Source of the DNA: Winogradskya humida
Lineage (GTDB): Bacteria > Actinomycetota > Actinomycetes > Mycobacteriales > Micromonosporaceae
Length of the DNA stretch: 64,000 bases
Assembly (NCBI RefSeq): GCF_016862215.1
Contig: NZ_BOMN01000013.1
Coordinates: forward strand, 124,001-188,000
Reading direction: 5' to 3'
How positions within the stretch are numbered: the first letter of the stretch is position 1; every line of letters starts with the position of its first letter. The notes under the pieces were generated by a model that saw only the letters and a program-made list of their open reading frames with translations, searched no databases and was not told the DNA's origin. A program made the position numbers and the translations under genes. Below, in pieces: positions 1 through 7,545 of this stretch.

Positions 1-178
1 TCGTGGTTGCGGCGATGCCTCGGGTGGCGAAGAGGCGGACTGCGGCGGTCAGTACGCGTTCCCTGCCACCGCGTCCCGCTCGTCGTCCCGGTTGCTCGCC
101 CCCAGCGCGAGAGTCCCCAGCGCGAGAGTCCACGGCTGAGGTGTTCGTGGCTCGGGTGTCTCCGCCTGGAGTGTCCAT
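1..178 (-). CDS. TetR-family regulator, N-terminal part (runs off left edge)
   Basis: The minus-strand reading frame from ATG 178 gives 59 residues that end in RVLTAAVRLFATRGIAATT, the first helices of a TetR-type DNA-binding domain; the rest lies outside the window. The start is chosen because a TATACT -10 box sits exactly 6 nt before the ATG (leaderless arrangement). Two in-frame GTG codons further in are alternatives. Residues 17-26 are two copies of DSRAG, made by a 15-bp tandem repeat. The gene is divergent from a nitroreductase gene, and two similar palindromes lie between them, so this protein probably controls itself and the nitroreductase. Ligand unknown. Confidence 0.8.
   Translation of the reverse strand, partial: MDTPGGDTRATNTSAVDSRAGDSRAGGEQPGRRAGRGGRERVLTAAVRLFATRGIAATT
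101..130. repeat. Two tandem 15-bp units
   Basis: CCCAGCGCGAGAGTC occurs twice without spacing. It lies in the coding region of the TetR gene and encodes the repeated DSRAG pentapeptide in the unstructured N-terminal arm, so length changes would stay in frame. Confidence 0.85.
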
Positions 179-185
179 GGGCAAA

Positions 186-203
186 GTATACGACGGCGTT
201 TAC
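186..203. promoter_or_regulatory. Candidate TetR operator, copy 1
   Basis: GTATACGACGGCGTTTAC fits GTAnACGnnnnCGTnTAC, an imperfect palindrome. It overlaps the TATACT -10 box of the leftward TetR gene, so binding would repress that gene. A second site with the same pattern lies 49 bp away. Confidence 0.65.
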
Positions 204-234
204 TTGGAGGGCGGCGGCTGTTACGGTCGCCGAT

Positions 235-252
235 GTAAACGTGTCCGTGTAC
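235..252. promoter_or_regulatory. Candidate TetR operator, copy 2
   Basis: GTAAACGTGTCCGTGTAC has the same GTAnACGnnnnCGTnTAC pattern as the site at 186-203 and ends just before the ribosome binding site of the nitroreductase gene, a position suited to repression of that gene. Confidence 0.65.
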
Positions 253-265
253 TTGAGGAGTGGGT

Positions 266-973
266 ATGGCTTTGAGCGAGGCGGCGGAACGGATCATTCG
301 GGGGCGGCGGGCGACCCGGGCGTTTCTGGGTGACGCTGTGCCGGAGAAGACGGTGCGGGCCGTTTTTGAGCTGGCCGGCGCAGCGCCGTCGAACTCCAAT
401 GTGCAGCCGTGGCGGGTCGAGGTGGTCAGCGGGGCGACGAAGGACCGGCTCGCCGACGCGCTGGTCGACGCCGACGGTGAGGGGCGGCGCACTGTCGACT
501 TCCCCTACAGCGAGGCCATCTACGCGCCGGAGCACAACCAGCGCCGGGCGGCGTTCGGTCAGGCGCTCTACGGTGCCCTCGGCATCAGCCGCGACGCCCG
601 GCGAACGGGCGACGGGGGCCAGGTGCGGGACGCCCGCGAGATGCTGGCCGCCTACAACACGGCGAGCCTGCGGTTCTACGGGGCGCCGCACGTCGCGTTG
701 CTGTTCGCCCCGGACTCCGGTGATCCCCGGCTGACTGCCGACGTCGGCATGTACGCGCAGACCCTGTTGCTGGCCATGCGGGCCCACGGTGTGGACAGCT
801 GCCCCCAGGCGCTGCTGAGCTTCTACGCCGACACGGTCCGCGAGACGCTCGGTGTCTCAGGTGGCAAGTTGCTGCTCGGCGTGGCGTTCGGCTATGCCGA
901 TCCCGCGGCCAGGGTGAACGCCGTGTCCGTGGGCCGTGAGCCGCTGGAGCAGACGACGCGTTTCCATCATTGA
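266..973 (+). CDS. Nitroreductase family protein
   Basis: A 235-residue cytoplasmic flavoprotein of the nitroreductase fold, expected to bind FMN and use NAD(P)H to reduce nitro compounds, quinones or enones. Visible features are the N-terminal RRATRAFLGD segment with the Arg pair that contacts FMN phosphate, the SNVQPW motif after the first helices, and a C-terminal GVAFGYAD stretch typical of the family. ATG 266 is preferred over GTG 260 because GAGGAG (255-260) is correctly spaced only for 266. It is divergent from a TetR gene with two shared operator-like palindromes, so it is probably inducible by a TetR ligand. The last 7 bases overlap the convergent downstream gene. Substrate not predictable. 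Confidence 0.88.
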   Translation: MALSEAAERIIRGRRATRAFLGDAVPEKTVRAVFELAGAAPSNSNVQPWRVEVVSGATKDRLADALVDADGEGRRTVDFPYSEAIYAPEHNQRRAAFGQALYGALGISRDARRTGDGGQVRDAREMLAAYNTASLRFYGAPHVALLFAPDSGDPRLTADVGMYAQTLLLAMRAHGVDSCPQALLSFYADTVRETLGVSGGKLLLGVAFGYADPAARVNAVSVGREPLEQTTRFHH

Positions 974-1749
974 TCGAGGTGGACGACCAGGGGCCGGTGG
1001 TCGGAGACACCCACCGCGGGCGTGCGGACCTGCACGACCCGGCCGAGGGTGCCGGCGCCGCGGGGGTCGGTGAGGATGTGGTCGAGCTGGGCTTTCGGGG
1101 CGGGGCTCGGGTAGGTGGCGTGGCCGCGGGCGAGGCTGCGCCACCCGGTGAACGCCCGCACCGGCCCGGACGGCATGTTGAGATCACCCATCAGGATGCG
1201 CGGTGCCGGCAGCGCGCGCAGGGCCCGCACCGCGTGGCGCAGCTGGCGTACGTTCCATCCGGGTACGAACGACAGGTGCGTATTCGCGACGGTCATCGGC
1301 CCCGTAGGCGTGTCGATGACCGCGGCGATGAGGATGCGGGGTTCGTCCTTGAGCAGCAGCAGGCCGCCGTCGGGGCCGGGGACCCAGACCGGGGAGCGGA
1401 TCGGGGCGGCGGGTAGCTGGGTGATCTGCCAGCGCAGGACGGGCCAGCGGCTGATCAGGGCGATGCCGTAGAGCGGGTGGTCGTTGTCGGCCTCGGATTT
1501 CCAGGGGTGCCAGGTCTCCCCCGGGGTGCCGACGACGGCGGCGGCGAAGCGGTGGGCGGGGGCGCCGAGGGCGTCGGCGGCGATGGCGGTGAGGTCGAGG
1601 TGGCCGCTGCGGGGCTGGGCGCGGTCCACCTCCTGCAGGCCCAGGATGTCGGCGTCGAGGTCGGCGACTGCCGCGGCGACCCGGTCGGCGTGTACGTTTC
1701 CGTCGGACAGGGACCTGCCGTGCAGCAGGTTGAAGGTGGCCAGGCGCAC
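967..1749 (-). CDS. Endonuclease/exonuclease/phosphatase (EEP) family hydrolase
   Basis: A 260-residue protein with the EEP (DNase I-like) fold. The family landmarks are all visible: FNLLHG at the N-terminus, LGLQEVD with the metal-binding Glu, NTHLS, GDLNMP (Asp/Asn pair), LDHIL and the terminal SDHRPL with the catalytic His. Family members cleave phosphodiester or phosphomonoester bonds in nucleic acids, lipids or sphingomyelin; which one cannot be told. No signal peptide is obvious, so it is probably cytoplasmic. The start is GTG with AAGG about 8 nt upstream. The 3' ends of this gene and the nitroreductase overlap by 7 bp. Confidence 0.85.
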   Translation of the reverse strand: MRLATFNLLHGRSLSDGNVHADRVAAAVADLDADILGLQEVDRAQPRSGHLDLTAIAADALGAPAHRFAAAVVGTPGETWHPWKSEADNDHPLYGIALISRWPVLRWQITQLPAAPIRSPVWVPGPDGGLLLLKDEPRILIAAVIDTPTGPMTVANTHLSFVPGWNVRQLRHAVRALRALPAPRILMGDLNMPSGPVRAFTGWRSLARGHATYPSPAPKAQLDHILTDPRGAGTLGRVVQVRTPAVGVSDHRPLVVHLDQ

Positions 1750-1873
1750 GGAAGTGACCTTAGCGCCGGGCGGGAGGGGGTGCTGTGTTCAAGGCGGTGT
1801 GCTGCTTGGTCGTGGTGTTTGTCATCCTCGGGTCGGCGGGAATCTGGCTGCGGCGTCGCCGGGGGATGTGATC

Positions 1874-2359
1874 ATGGCCGAGAATGGGCGGATGAGCGAC
1901 GACGATCTGATTACCCGGCTCGAGGAGCAGGAACGCCGGCTGGTGTTCTCCCGGTTCGACCATGCCGACGCGTGGCATCTGGGGAGTCTGCTGGTGGATC
2001 TGGCGACGAGCCGGGACCTGCCGGTGGCGGTCGACATCCGGCGCGGGACGCAGCAGTTGTTCCACGCGGCGCTGCCGGGCAGCACCGCGGACAACGATCA
2101 CTGGATCGTGCGCAAGGTGCGGGTCGTGGAGCGGTTCGGGGCGTCGTCGTTCCTGGTGGGCCGGCGCCTGGCGGCGAAGGGTGAGGCCCTGGACGCCAAG
2201 TACGGCGTGGACCCGGCCGATTTCGCAACCCACGGCGGAGCTTTCCCCGTACGCGTGGAAGGTGTGGGGGTTATCGGTGTCGTGACCGTGTCGGGTCTCC
2301 CCCAGGCCGACGACCACGCCCTGGTCGTGGAAGCCATCGAGACCTACCTGGAGGAGTAG
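1874..2359 (+). CDS. UPF0303 / heme-degrading-domain (HbpS-like) protein
   Basis: A protein of about 161 residues of the UPF0303 family (DUF336/HbpS-like fold), recognised from DDLITRLEEQE at the start, the DIRRGTQQLFHAALPG segment and the terminal VSGLPQADDHALVVEAIETYL. Members bind heme or related cofactors in some organisms; a catalytic role here is unproven. ATG 1874 is chosen because GGGGGA (1861-1866) sits 7 nt upstream; ATG 1892 is a possible shorter start. It is convergent with, and overlaps by 16 bp, the TetM-like gene. Confidence 0.8.
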   Translation: MAENGRMSDDDLITRLEEQERRLVFSRFDHADAWHLGSLLVDLATSRDLPVAVDIRRGTQQLFHAALPGSTADNDHWIVRKVRVVERFGASSFLVGRRLAAKGEALDAKYGVDPADFATHGGAFPVRVEGVGVIGVVTVSGLPQADDHALVVEAIETYLEE

Positions 2360-3951
2360 CGGTCGAACGTCGCCTCGACAATGCCCTCGCCGTGGGTGAG
2401 GCCGGGTAGCCGGCGCCGCAGCTCCTGGATGCGTGCGGCGGGGAGCTCAGCGGACAGGGTGGCGCGGCGGCCCGGCACGTGGGTGTCCAGGACGGTCCCG
2501 CCCAGCGCGGCGAGCACCGGCAGCACCGCGGGGAGCGTGTCGGCGGGTAGTTCCAGCTCCAGGTGGTGCACGGGTTCGCAGACCCGGGTGCCGGCGCGGG
2601 CCAGTGCGGCGGCGAGCACGAGCCGGGTCAGCTGCCGGAAGTCCCCGGCGGTGCTGGACATGCTCTTGTCGAACGTGCCGTGCGAGTGGCTCTGCCGGGC
2701 CAGGTAGCCGTTGCGGATCAGGGTGACCCGGGCGTCGAGGACCTGCCAGCCGTGCGGGCCTGCTGACAGGCCTTCCCGCACGGACTGCTCGACGGCGGTG
2801 AAGAACGCGGCCGGCATCGACCCTGGCTCGACCTCGATGCCGAAGCCGCTGCCCGGTTCGACGCGCAGGCCGATGGTGGCGAGGAACGGGCCGGCGCCGA
2901 TGACCTCGGTGTGCTCGCCGACGCCGGTCACCCGCTCGACGCTGATGATGCGGGGTTTCGAGAACCGCACGTGCAGTCCGTACTCCTCGGCCAGGGTCCC
3001 GGCGATGACTTCCTGCTGGACCTCGCCGTAGAGGGTGACCGACAGCGGGTCGCGGCGCAGCCCGATCAGCGGATCCTGCTCGGCGAGCTGGGCCAGCGCG
3101 GCATAGACGGCGCCCCGGTCCTCGGCGACGACCACGGATTCCAGGGTGGGCGGGGCGAAGTACGCCGGGGCGTCCCCGGTGGTGTCGCCGAGCTGGTCCC
3201 CGACCCGGACGGTGCGCAGCCCACGGATCACGGCGATGTGCCCGGCCGTCGCGGAGCGCACCACACGATCGAAGACCCGCAGACCGGTGACGCGGCCCTG
3301 GGCGAGCCGGTCACGCACGTGCAGCGTGCCGGCGTGGATCCTCGCGTACGCAATCCGCTCCCCGTTTACCCGCTCGATCTTGAACACGCGGGCGTTCAGG
3401 GGCGCGTCGCTCTGCTCAGGCGCGTACGGCAGCAGGGTCGTGATCGCGTGGGTGAGTCCGTCGATGCCGTCACCGGTGATCGCCGACCCGCACCGCACCG
3501 GCCTGTCCCACAGCTCGCTGAGCTGCGCGCGGACCTCGTCGGGGCGGGCACCACTGCGGTCGGTCTTGTTGATGAAGAACAGCGTCGGCAACCCCAGCCG
3601 GCGCAGCGTGCGCAGCAGGACATGGGTGTGCGCCTGGACGCCTTCGACGGCGGAGACGACCAGGATCGCGCCGTCGAGGACCGACAGGGCCCGTTCGACC
3701 TCGGCGATGAAATCCGGGTGCCCCGGTGTGTCGATCAGATTGACGGTGACGCCGGGCAGCCGGAACGACGCGACCGCGGCCCGGATGGTGATGCCGCGGC
3801 GGCGTTCCATGTCCAGGGAGTCGGTGCGGGTGCTGCCCGCGTCGACGCTGCCGAGGGTGCCGAGCTCACCCGCGTCGTACAGCAGGCGTTCGGTCAGGCT
3901 GGTCTTACCAGCGTCGACGTGAGCGAGAATGCCGAGATTGAGCAATGCCAC
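2344..3951 (-). CDS. TetM/EF-G-like ribosomal-protection GTPase, short form
   Basis: A 535-residue translational GTPase. The G domain shows AHVDAGKTS (G1, residues 11-18), DTPGH (G3) and INKTD (G4); domains II to V follow, including the domain IV loop STAGDFRQL that matches the tip region of tetracycline ribosomal-protection proteins, and a C-terminal LPGLTHGEGIVEATFDRY like TetM. TetM and OtrA are about 640-660 residues, so this is roughly 100 shorter, with the shortening spread over domains. The start is GTG 3951 with AAGGA upstream; the longer upstream extension has no homology. It could protect ribosomes from tetracycline-like drugs or be a housekeeping EF-G paralogue; the window does not decide. 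Divergent from the GNAT gene. Confidence 0.85.
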   Translation of the reverse strand: MALLNLGILAHVDAGKTSLTERLLYDAGELGTLGSVDAGSTRTDSLDMERRRGITIRAAVASFRLPGVTVNLIDTPGHPDFIAEVERALSVLDGAILVVSAVEGVQAHTHVLLRTLRRLGLPTLFFINKTDRSGARPDEVRAQLSELWDRPVRCGSAITGDGIDGLTHAITTLLPYAPEQSDAPLNARVFKIERVNGERIAYARIHAGTLHVRDRLAQGRVTGLRVFDRVVRSATAGHIAVIRGLRTVRVGDQLGDTTGDAPAYFAPPTLESVVVAEDRGAVYAALAQLAEQDPLIGLRRDPLSVTLYGEVQQEVIAGTLAEEYGLHVRFSKPRIISVERVTGVGEHTEVIGAGPFLATIGLRVEPGSGFGIEVEPGSMPAAFFTAVEQSVREGLSAGPHGWQVLDARVTLIRNGYLARQSHSHGTFDKSMSSTAGDFRQLTRLVLAAALARAGTRVCEPVHHLELELPADTLPAVLPVLAALGGTVLDTHVPGRRATLSAELPAARIQELRRRLPGLTHGEGIVEATFDRYSSR

Positions 3952-4078
3952 GAACAGAGTCCTTCGACGAAACCGGCAGGGCGGAAGGGAACTCAGTCGT
4001 GGCACGCATACGGCCATCCTGGCCTGGGCAGTTGCGACGGTCCACCGAATAACCACCCGGAGCGTACGATTCCCGGTC

Positions 4079-4600
4079 GTGTCCACATCCCCTGAACCGT
4101 CGCACGGGCTCACCCTGCGCCCGTGGCACGACAACGACGCGGCCGCGCTGGTAGCGGTCGCCGGTGACCCCGCCCTGCACCGCTGGACCGGGGTGCGCGC
4201 CGCTGACACCACCGAGGCGTTGCGGTGGCTGGCCGTGCAGCACGCCGGGCTCGCCGACGGCAGCCGCTACACGTTCGCCGTCGTCGGCGACGGGCAGGAC
4301 CTGCTCGGCCAGGTCGTCCTCAAACGCGGGGAACGCCCGGAGAACCTCGCCGAGGTCGGCTACTGGGTCGCGGGACCCGCCCGCGGCCGGGGCGTCGCCC
4401 CACGAGCGGTCACGATCCTCACGACGTGGTCGTTCACCCGGTTCCCCGAACTGACCCGCATCGAGCTCAGACATCAGAGTGACAACACGGCGTCGTGCCG
4501 GGTCGCGGTCAAATGCGGCTACGCGTACGAGGCCACGCTCGCCGCCGCCCATCCGTATCCGCAGACCGGGCACCTGCACGCCCTGGAGAGGACATTGTGA
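4079..4600 (+). CDS. GNAT N-acetyltransferase (RimJ/RimL type)
   Basis: A 173-residue acetyltransferase that would move an acetyl group from acetyl-CoA to an amine, either a protein N-terminus or a small molecule. The acetyl-CoA pyrophosphate loop is ARGRGVAP, followed by the helix of motif A, and the late RVAVKCGY segment is typical of the RimL group. The start is GTG 4079: TACGAT at 4065-4070 is spaced as a -10 box for a leaderless mRNA and no ribosome binding site is present. Its last four bases (GTGA) overlap the start of the aldo/keto reductase, so the two are translationally coupled. Confidence 0.86.
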   Translation: MSTSPEPSHGLTLRPWHDNDAAALVAVAGDPALHRWTGVRAADTTEALRWLAVQHAGLADGSRYTFAVVGDGQDLLGQVVLKRGERPENLAEVGYWVAGPARGRGVAPRAVTILTTWSFTRFPELTRIELRHQSDNTASCRVAVKCGYAYEATLAAAHPYPQTGHLHALERTL

Positions 4601-5373
4601 CGATCACCGCCGAGGCAGCCGGGACAGCACCACTGGGAGACCGCGTCGTCAACCGCATGGGCTTCGGGACGATGCGGATCACCGCGAACCCGGACCGTGA
4701 CCTGGCGATCCGGGTGCTGCGCCGCGCGTACGAGCTGGGCGTCAACCACTTCGACACGGCCGCGTTCTACGTGTCACCCGGCGGGACGCTCGGGGTCGGG
4801 ACCGGGGAGAAGCGGTATGCCGCGGAGCTTCTGCGGGCCGCGCTCAGCCCGTACCCCTCAGAGATCGTCATCGCGACCAAGGTCGGAACCCGCAGCGGGA
4901 AGCCCCTGCGGGAGCGCATCGAAGCGAACCTGCAGTTACTCGGAGTGGAACGCCTCGACGTGGTGAACCTGCGTCTCGCCGACAACGCCGGGTCCCTCGC
5001 CGAGCCGTTCGCAGAGCTGGCCCGAATGCGCGACGAAGGCCTGATCCGTGACCTGGGCATCTCCAACGTGACCGTCGCGCACCTCGACGAGGCGCAGACG
5101 ATCGCGCCCGTGGTGTGCGTGCAGAACGCGTTCGGCCTGGACTACCCGGACCGTACGATGCTCGACGCCTGCGGTCAGCGACAGATCGCGTTCGTGCCGT
5201 TCTTCTCCCTCGCCGGCACCGACCGTGAGAAAGGCACCCCGGCCACGGTGCGCGACCATCAGCAGCGGCTCGCGTGGACGCTGCACCAGGGACCGCACGT
5301 CCTCGCGATCCCCGGCACCGGCAGCGTCGAGCACCTGGAACAGAACATCGCCGCCGGTGCGCTAGCCCTGTAA
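4597..5373 (+). CDS. Aldo/keto reductase
   Basis: A 258-residue TIM-barrel oxidoreductase that uses NADPH on carbonyl substrates. Visible are GFGTMRI near the N-terminus, HFDTAAFY with the catalytic Asp and Tyr of the family, VIATKVG with the catalytic Lys, and IRDLGISN. At 258 residues it is shorter than many members (270-330). The GTG start lies inside the stop of the GNAT gene (GTGA overlap), so the pair forms one transcript. It overlaps the convergent DUF6204-like gene by 12 bp. Substrate unknown. Confidence 0.87.
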   Translation: MTITAEAAGTAPLGDRVVNRMGFGTMRITANPDRDLAIRVLRRAYELGVNHFDTAAFYVSPGGTLGVGTGEKRYAAELLRAALSPYPSEIVIATKVGTRSGKPLRERIEANLQLLGVERLDVVNLRLADNAGSLAEPFAELARMRDEGLIRDLGISNVTVAHLDEAQTIAPVVCVQNAFGLDYPDRTMLDACGQRQIAFVPFFSLAGTDREKGTPATVRDHQQRLAWTLHQGPHVLAIPGTGSVEHLEQNIAAGALAL

Positions 5374-5703
5374 ACGGCGACCGCGGGGGCCGAGCGGGAC
5401 CAGTGACATGTCCGTGGTCTGCGAGGTCAGATTTTTGTACGCATACCCGCGCGCGTTCATCCACTGCGCGGCCGCGGTCTCGGCGGCGGCGGTGACCTTG
5501 GCGATGTCGCTGTCCTGCTCGGCGGTGCCCTCGTAGCGGAACGTGAAGAACGGCCGGGTCGCGATGTCATAGGTCAGCGACCCGGCCGCGGTGAACGCCG
5601 CGAACGCCACATCGTGCTGCGCGGCGTCGGCGAGCAGTGCGGCACGCTGGTCGGCGGTCAGCACGTCGAACGCGCCCTTGACGGTCACCCGGATCGTTTT
5701 CAC
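5362..5703 (-). CDS. DUF6204-type small protein
   Basis: A 113-residue protein starting VKTIRVTVKGAFD and containing LTYDIATRPFFTFRY, the pattern of the actinobacterial DUF6204 family. Function is unknown. The GTG start at 5703 has GAGAAT 7 nt upstream as a probable -10 box and no ribosome binding site, so a leaderless mRNA is likely; the longer upstream reading frame looks non-coding. It is separated by 32 bp from the end of the membrane phosphatase gene on the same strand. Confidence 0.75.
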   Translation of the reverse strand: MKTIRVTVKGAFDVLTADQRAALLADAAQHDVAFAAFTAAGSLTYDIATRPFFTFRYEGTAEQDSDIAKVTAAAETAAAQWMNARGYAYKNLTSQTTDMSLVPLGPRGRRLQG

Positions 5704-5735
5704 GCAGTCGATTCTCGCAGCCGCCGCCACCGAAT

Positions 5736-7406
5736 TTATCGAGGCGGGGACAGGGGGCGGCTGGTGTCGTCGGTGGGACCGAACGCCGTCAGGAACCGGT
5801 CGCGGAACTCCGCCATCGGCCACACCGGCGCGGCGGGCTGCGGCTCCAGGCCGTCGGTCCAGCCCCAGTCGCTGACCCGGTCGAGGACCTTCGGGTCATG
5901 GGCGACGATCGTGATCGGCACGTCGTGGCTGGCGCCCTCACCCACGACGATCGGGGCGGGCTGATGGTCGCCGAGGAACACCAGGACGAGGTTGTCGTCG
6001 CCGTACTTCTGCACCCAGGACACGAGCGCACCGACCGAGTACACGATCGACTTGGCGTACTCGGCGCGGATCAGGTCCTTGTCCTTCCACACCTCACCGG
6101 TCGTCTTCGCCTGCGCCTTCTGCTGCGTGTAGACCGAGCCGTCGCCGACCTGGTCCCAGCCGATCTTCGACGGGATCGGCGCCCACGGCGTGTGACTCGA
6201 CACGAACGTCATCTCGGCCATCAACGGACCCCGGCCGGGCTTGGCGTACTCCTGGTCGGTGAACGACTTCAGCGTGAACTGGTCCGGCATCGTCGCCCAC
6301 GAGAACGCCGGCCCGTGATAACCCAGGGTGTGGGAGTCGTACACCTGGTCGTAGCCGTAAAAAGTGCCTTCCGGCCACGCGTACGTGACACCGGGCTCGA
6401 CGCCGACCGTACGCCACGCCCCGGTCTTCTTGAACGCGCTGGTCAGCGTCAGCCGGTCCCCCGACACCAGGCTCCGGTAGCGCTGCTGGTTCCCGATCGT
6501 CACCCCCGACTGGAACGTCGAATGCGCCAGCCAGCTCCCGCCACCGGCCGTCGGTGAGGTCAGGAACCCGGACTTCGCCGCGAACCCGCGGGTCTTCAGA
6601 TCCGCGGTCCCCTTCGTCAGCGCCGCATGCACGATCGTGTCGAGCGTCGGGTCCTGCACCGCGGAACGCCCGTAGCTCTCGATGAACGTGAACACCACAT
6701 CCTTGCCCCGCAGCCCGGTCAGCAACTGATCGCCCGCGGTGTCCTTGAACGCGTCGGTCGCCGCCTCATCCGCGAACGCCTTCTTGTCCCGGATCGCCGC
6801 CGGCACCGTCCCGATCCCGTCGCGCGCCAGCGCCACCGCACTGTCGGACGCCACATACACCCCCGGCACGAACGAGGTCCCCAGCAACGCCACCGCCACC
6901 CACACGACCGCCCCGCCGGCCAACCCCCTGCGCGAGGCCGTCTCATGCCGCCCCGCGACGGCGGCCAACCGCCTTACTGCCAAAACCATGCCTATGAGTA
7001 CGCCCAGAGCAACCAGAACCGCACCGGCCGCCGCCCCGACAGCGCCCAGCTCACCGAACGAGTCCTGCACGAACCGGTACCCGTCGGCGAACAACGGCCA
7101 GTCCAGCACCGGGTCGAACGCCCGCGCCAGCACCGCGAAGAACCCGATGTCGATCACCTTGAGCACGGTCAGCAGCCCCAGCACACCCCCGAGCACCCCC
7201 GCGACGATCATCCGTGCCCGCCGCGGCAGCACCAGCAGCACCGCGAACGCGACCAGCGCCTCGATCGGCACCCGCACGAACGCCCGCCACACCGGCGTCC
7301 CCGCCGGCAACCGGGTCACCTGATCCGGGACAACAAGGGCAAGGAAGACAATCACGGCGGCGAACCCGGTGAGGGCCCACCCTGCGGCACGACGCTTGCG
7401 AGACAA
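5736..7406 (-). CDS. Membrane-anchored alkaline phosphatase/sulfatase superfamily protein
   Basis: A 556-residue protein with an N-terminal membrane part (about residues 9-30, 45-65, 68-90, 115-145 and 165-185 are hydrophobic) followed by a large extracytoplasmic domain of the alkaline phosphatase/sulfatase fold. Landmarks are VFTFIESYGRSA, where the metal-binding Asp/Glu strand is expected, VSSHTPW, and VFLGDHQP near the C-terminus, which carries the conserved metal-binding Asp-His. The layout resembles lipoteichoic-acid synthase-like transferases, so it may transfer or hydrolyse phospho-head groups at the cell surface. TTG 7406 is chosen as start because AAGGATC lies about 10 nt upstream. 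Confidence 0.82.
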   Translation of the reverse strand: MSRKRRAAGWALTGFAAVIVFLALVVPDQVTRLPAGTPVWRAFVRVPIEALVAFAVLLVLPRRARMIVAGVLGGVLGLLTVLKVIDIGFFAVLARAFDPVLDWPLFADGYRFVQDSFGELGAVGAAAGAVLVALGVLIGMVLAVRRLAAVAGRHETASRRGLAGGAVVWVAVALLGTSFVPGVYVASDSAVALARDGIGTVPAAIRDKKAFADEAATDAFKDTAGDQLLTGLRGKDVVFTFIESYGRSAVQDPTLDTIVHAALTKGTADLKTRGFAAKSGFLTSPTAGGGSWLAHSTFQSGVTIGNQQRYRSLVSGDRLTLTSAFKKTGAWRTVGVEPGVTYAWPEGTFYGYDQVYDSHTLGYHGPAFSWATMPDQFTLKSFTDQEYAKPGRGPLMAEMTFVSSHTPWAPIPSKIGWDQVGDGSVYTQQKAQAKTTGEVWKDKDLIRAEYAKSIVYSVGALVSWVQKYGDDNLVLVFLGDHQPAPIVVGEGASHDVPITIVAHDPKVLDRVSDWGWTDGLEPQPAAPVWPMAEFRDRFLTAFGPTDDTSRPLSPPR

Positions 7407-7440
7407 AACGGGAGATCCTTAGACGAGACGACAGCGAACG

Positions 7441-7458
7441 GCAGGAGGTTACTCCTGC
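7441..7458. promoter_or_regulatory. Perfect inverted repeat in divergent promoter region
   Basis: GCAGGAG and CTCCTGC form a perfect 7-bp inverted repeat around a 4-nt centre. It lies between the divergent membrane phosphatase and O-methyltransferase genes. It could be an operator or a leader hairpin of the leftward gene. Confidence 0.5.
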
Positions 7459-7495
7459 TGTCTGGACACGCCTCCCGGCCACATCCGGTTCATTA

Positions 7496-7532
7496 CTTTC
7501 CCCACGGGCCGCTTTCTTGCTTTCCCCACGGG
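7496..7532. promoter_or_regulatory. Direct repeat pair upstream of O-methyltransferase
   Basis: CTTTCCCCACGGG occurs exactly at 7496-7508 and 7520-7532, a 24-bp period, just before TAGCGT (7534-7539), the probable -10 box of the O-methyltransferase gene. Two identical sites about two helical turns apart in this position look like activator or repressor half-sites. Confidence 0.55.
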
Positions 7533-7545
7533 TTAGCGTCAGTCC

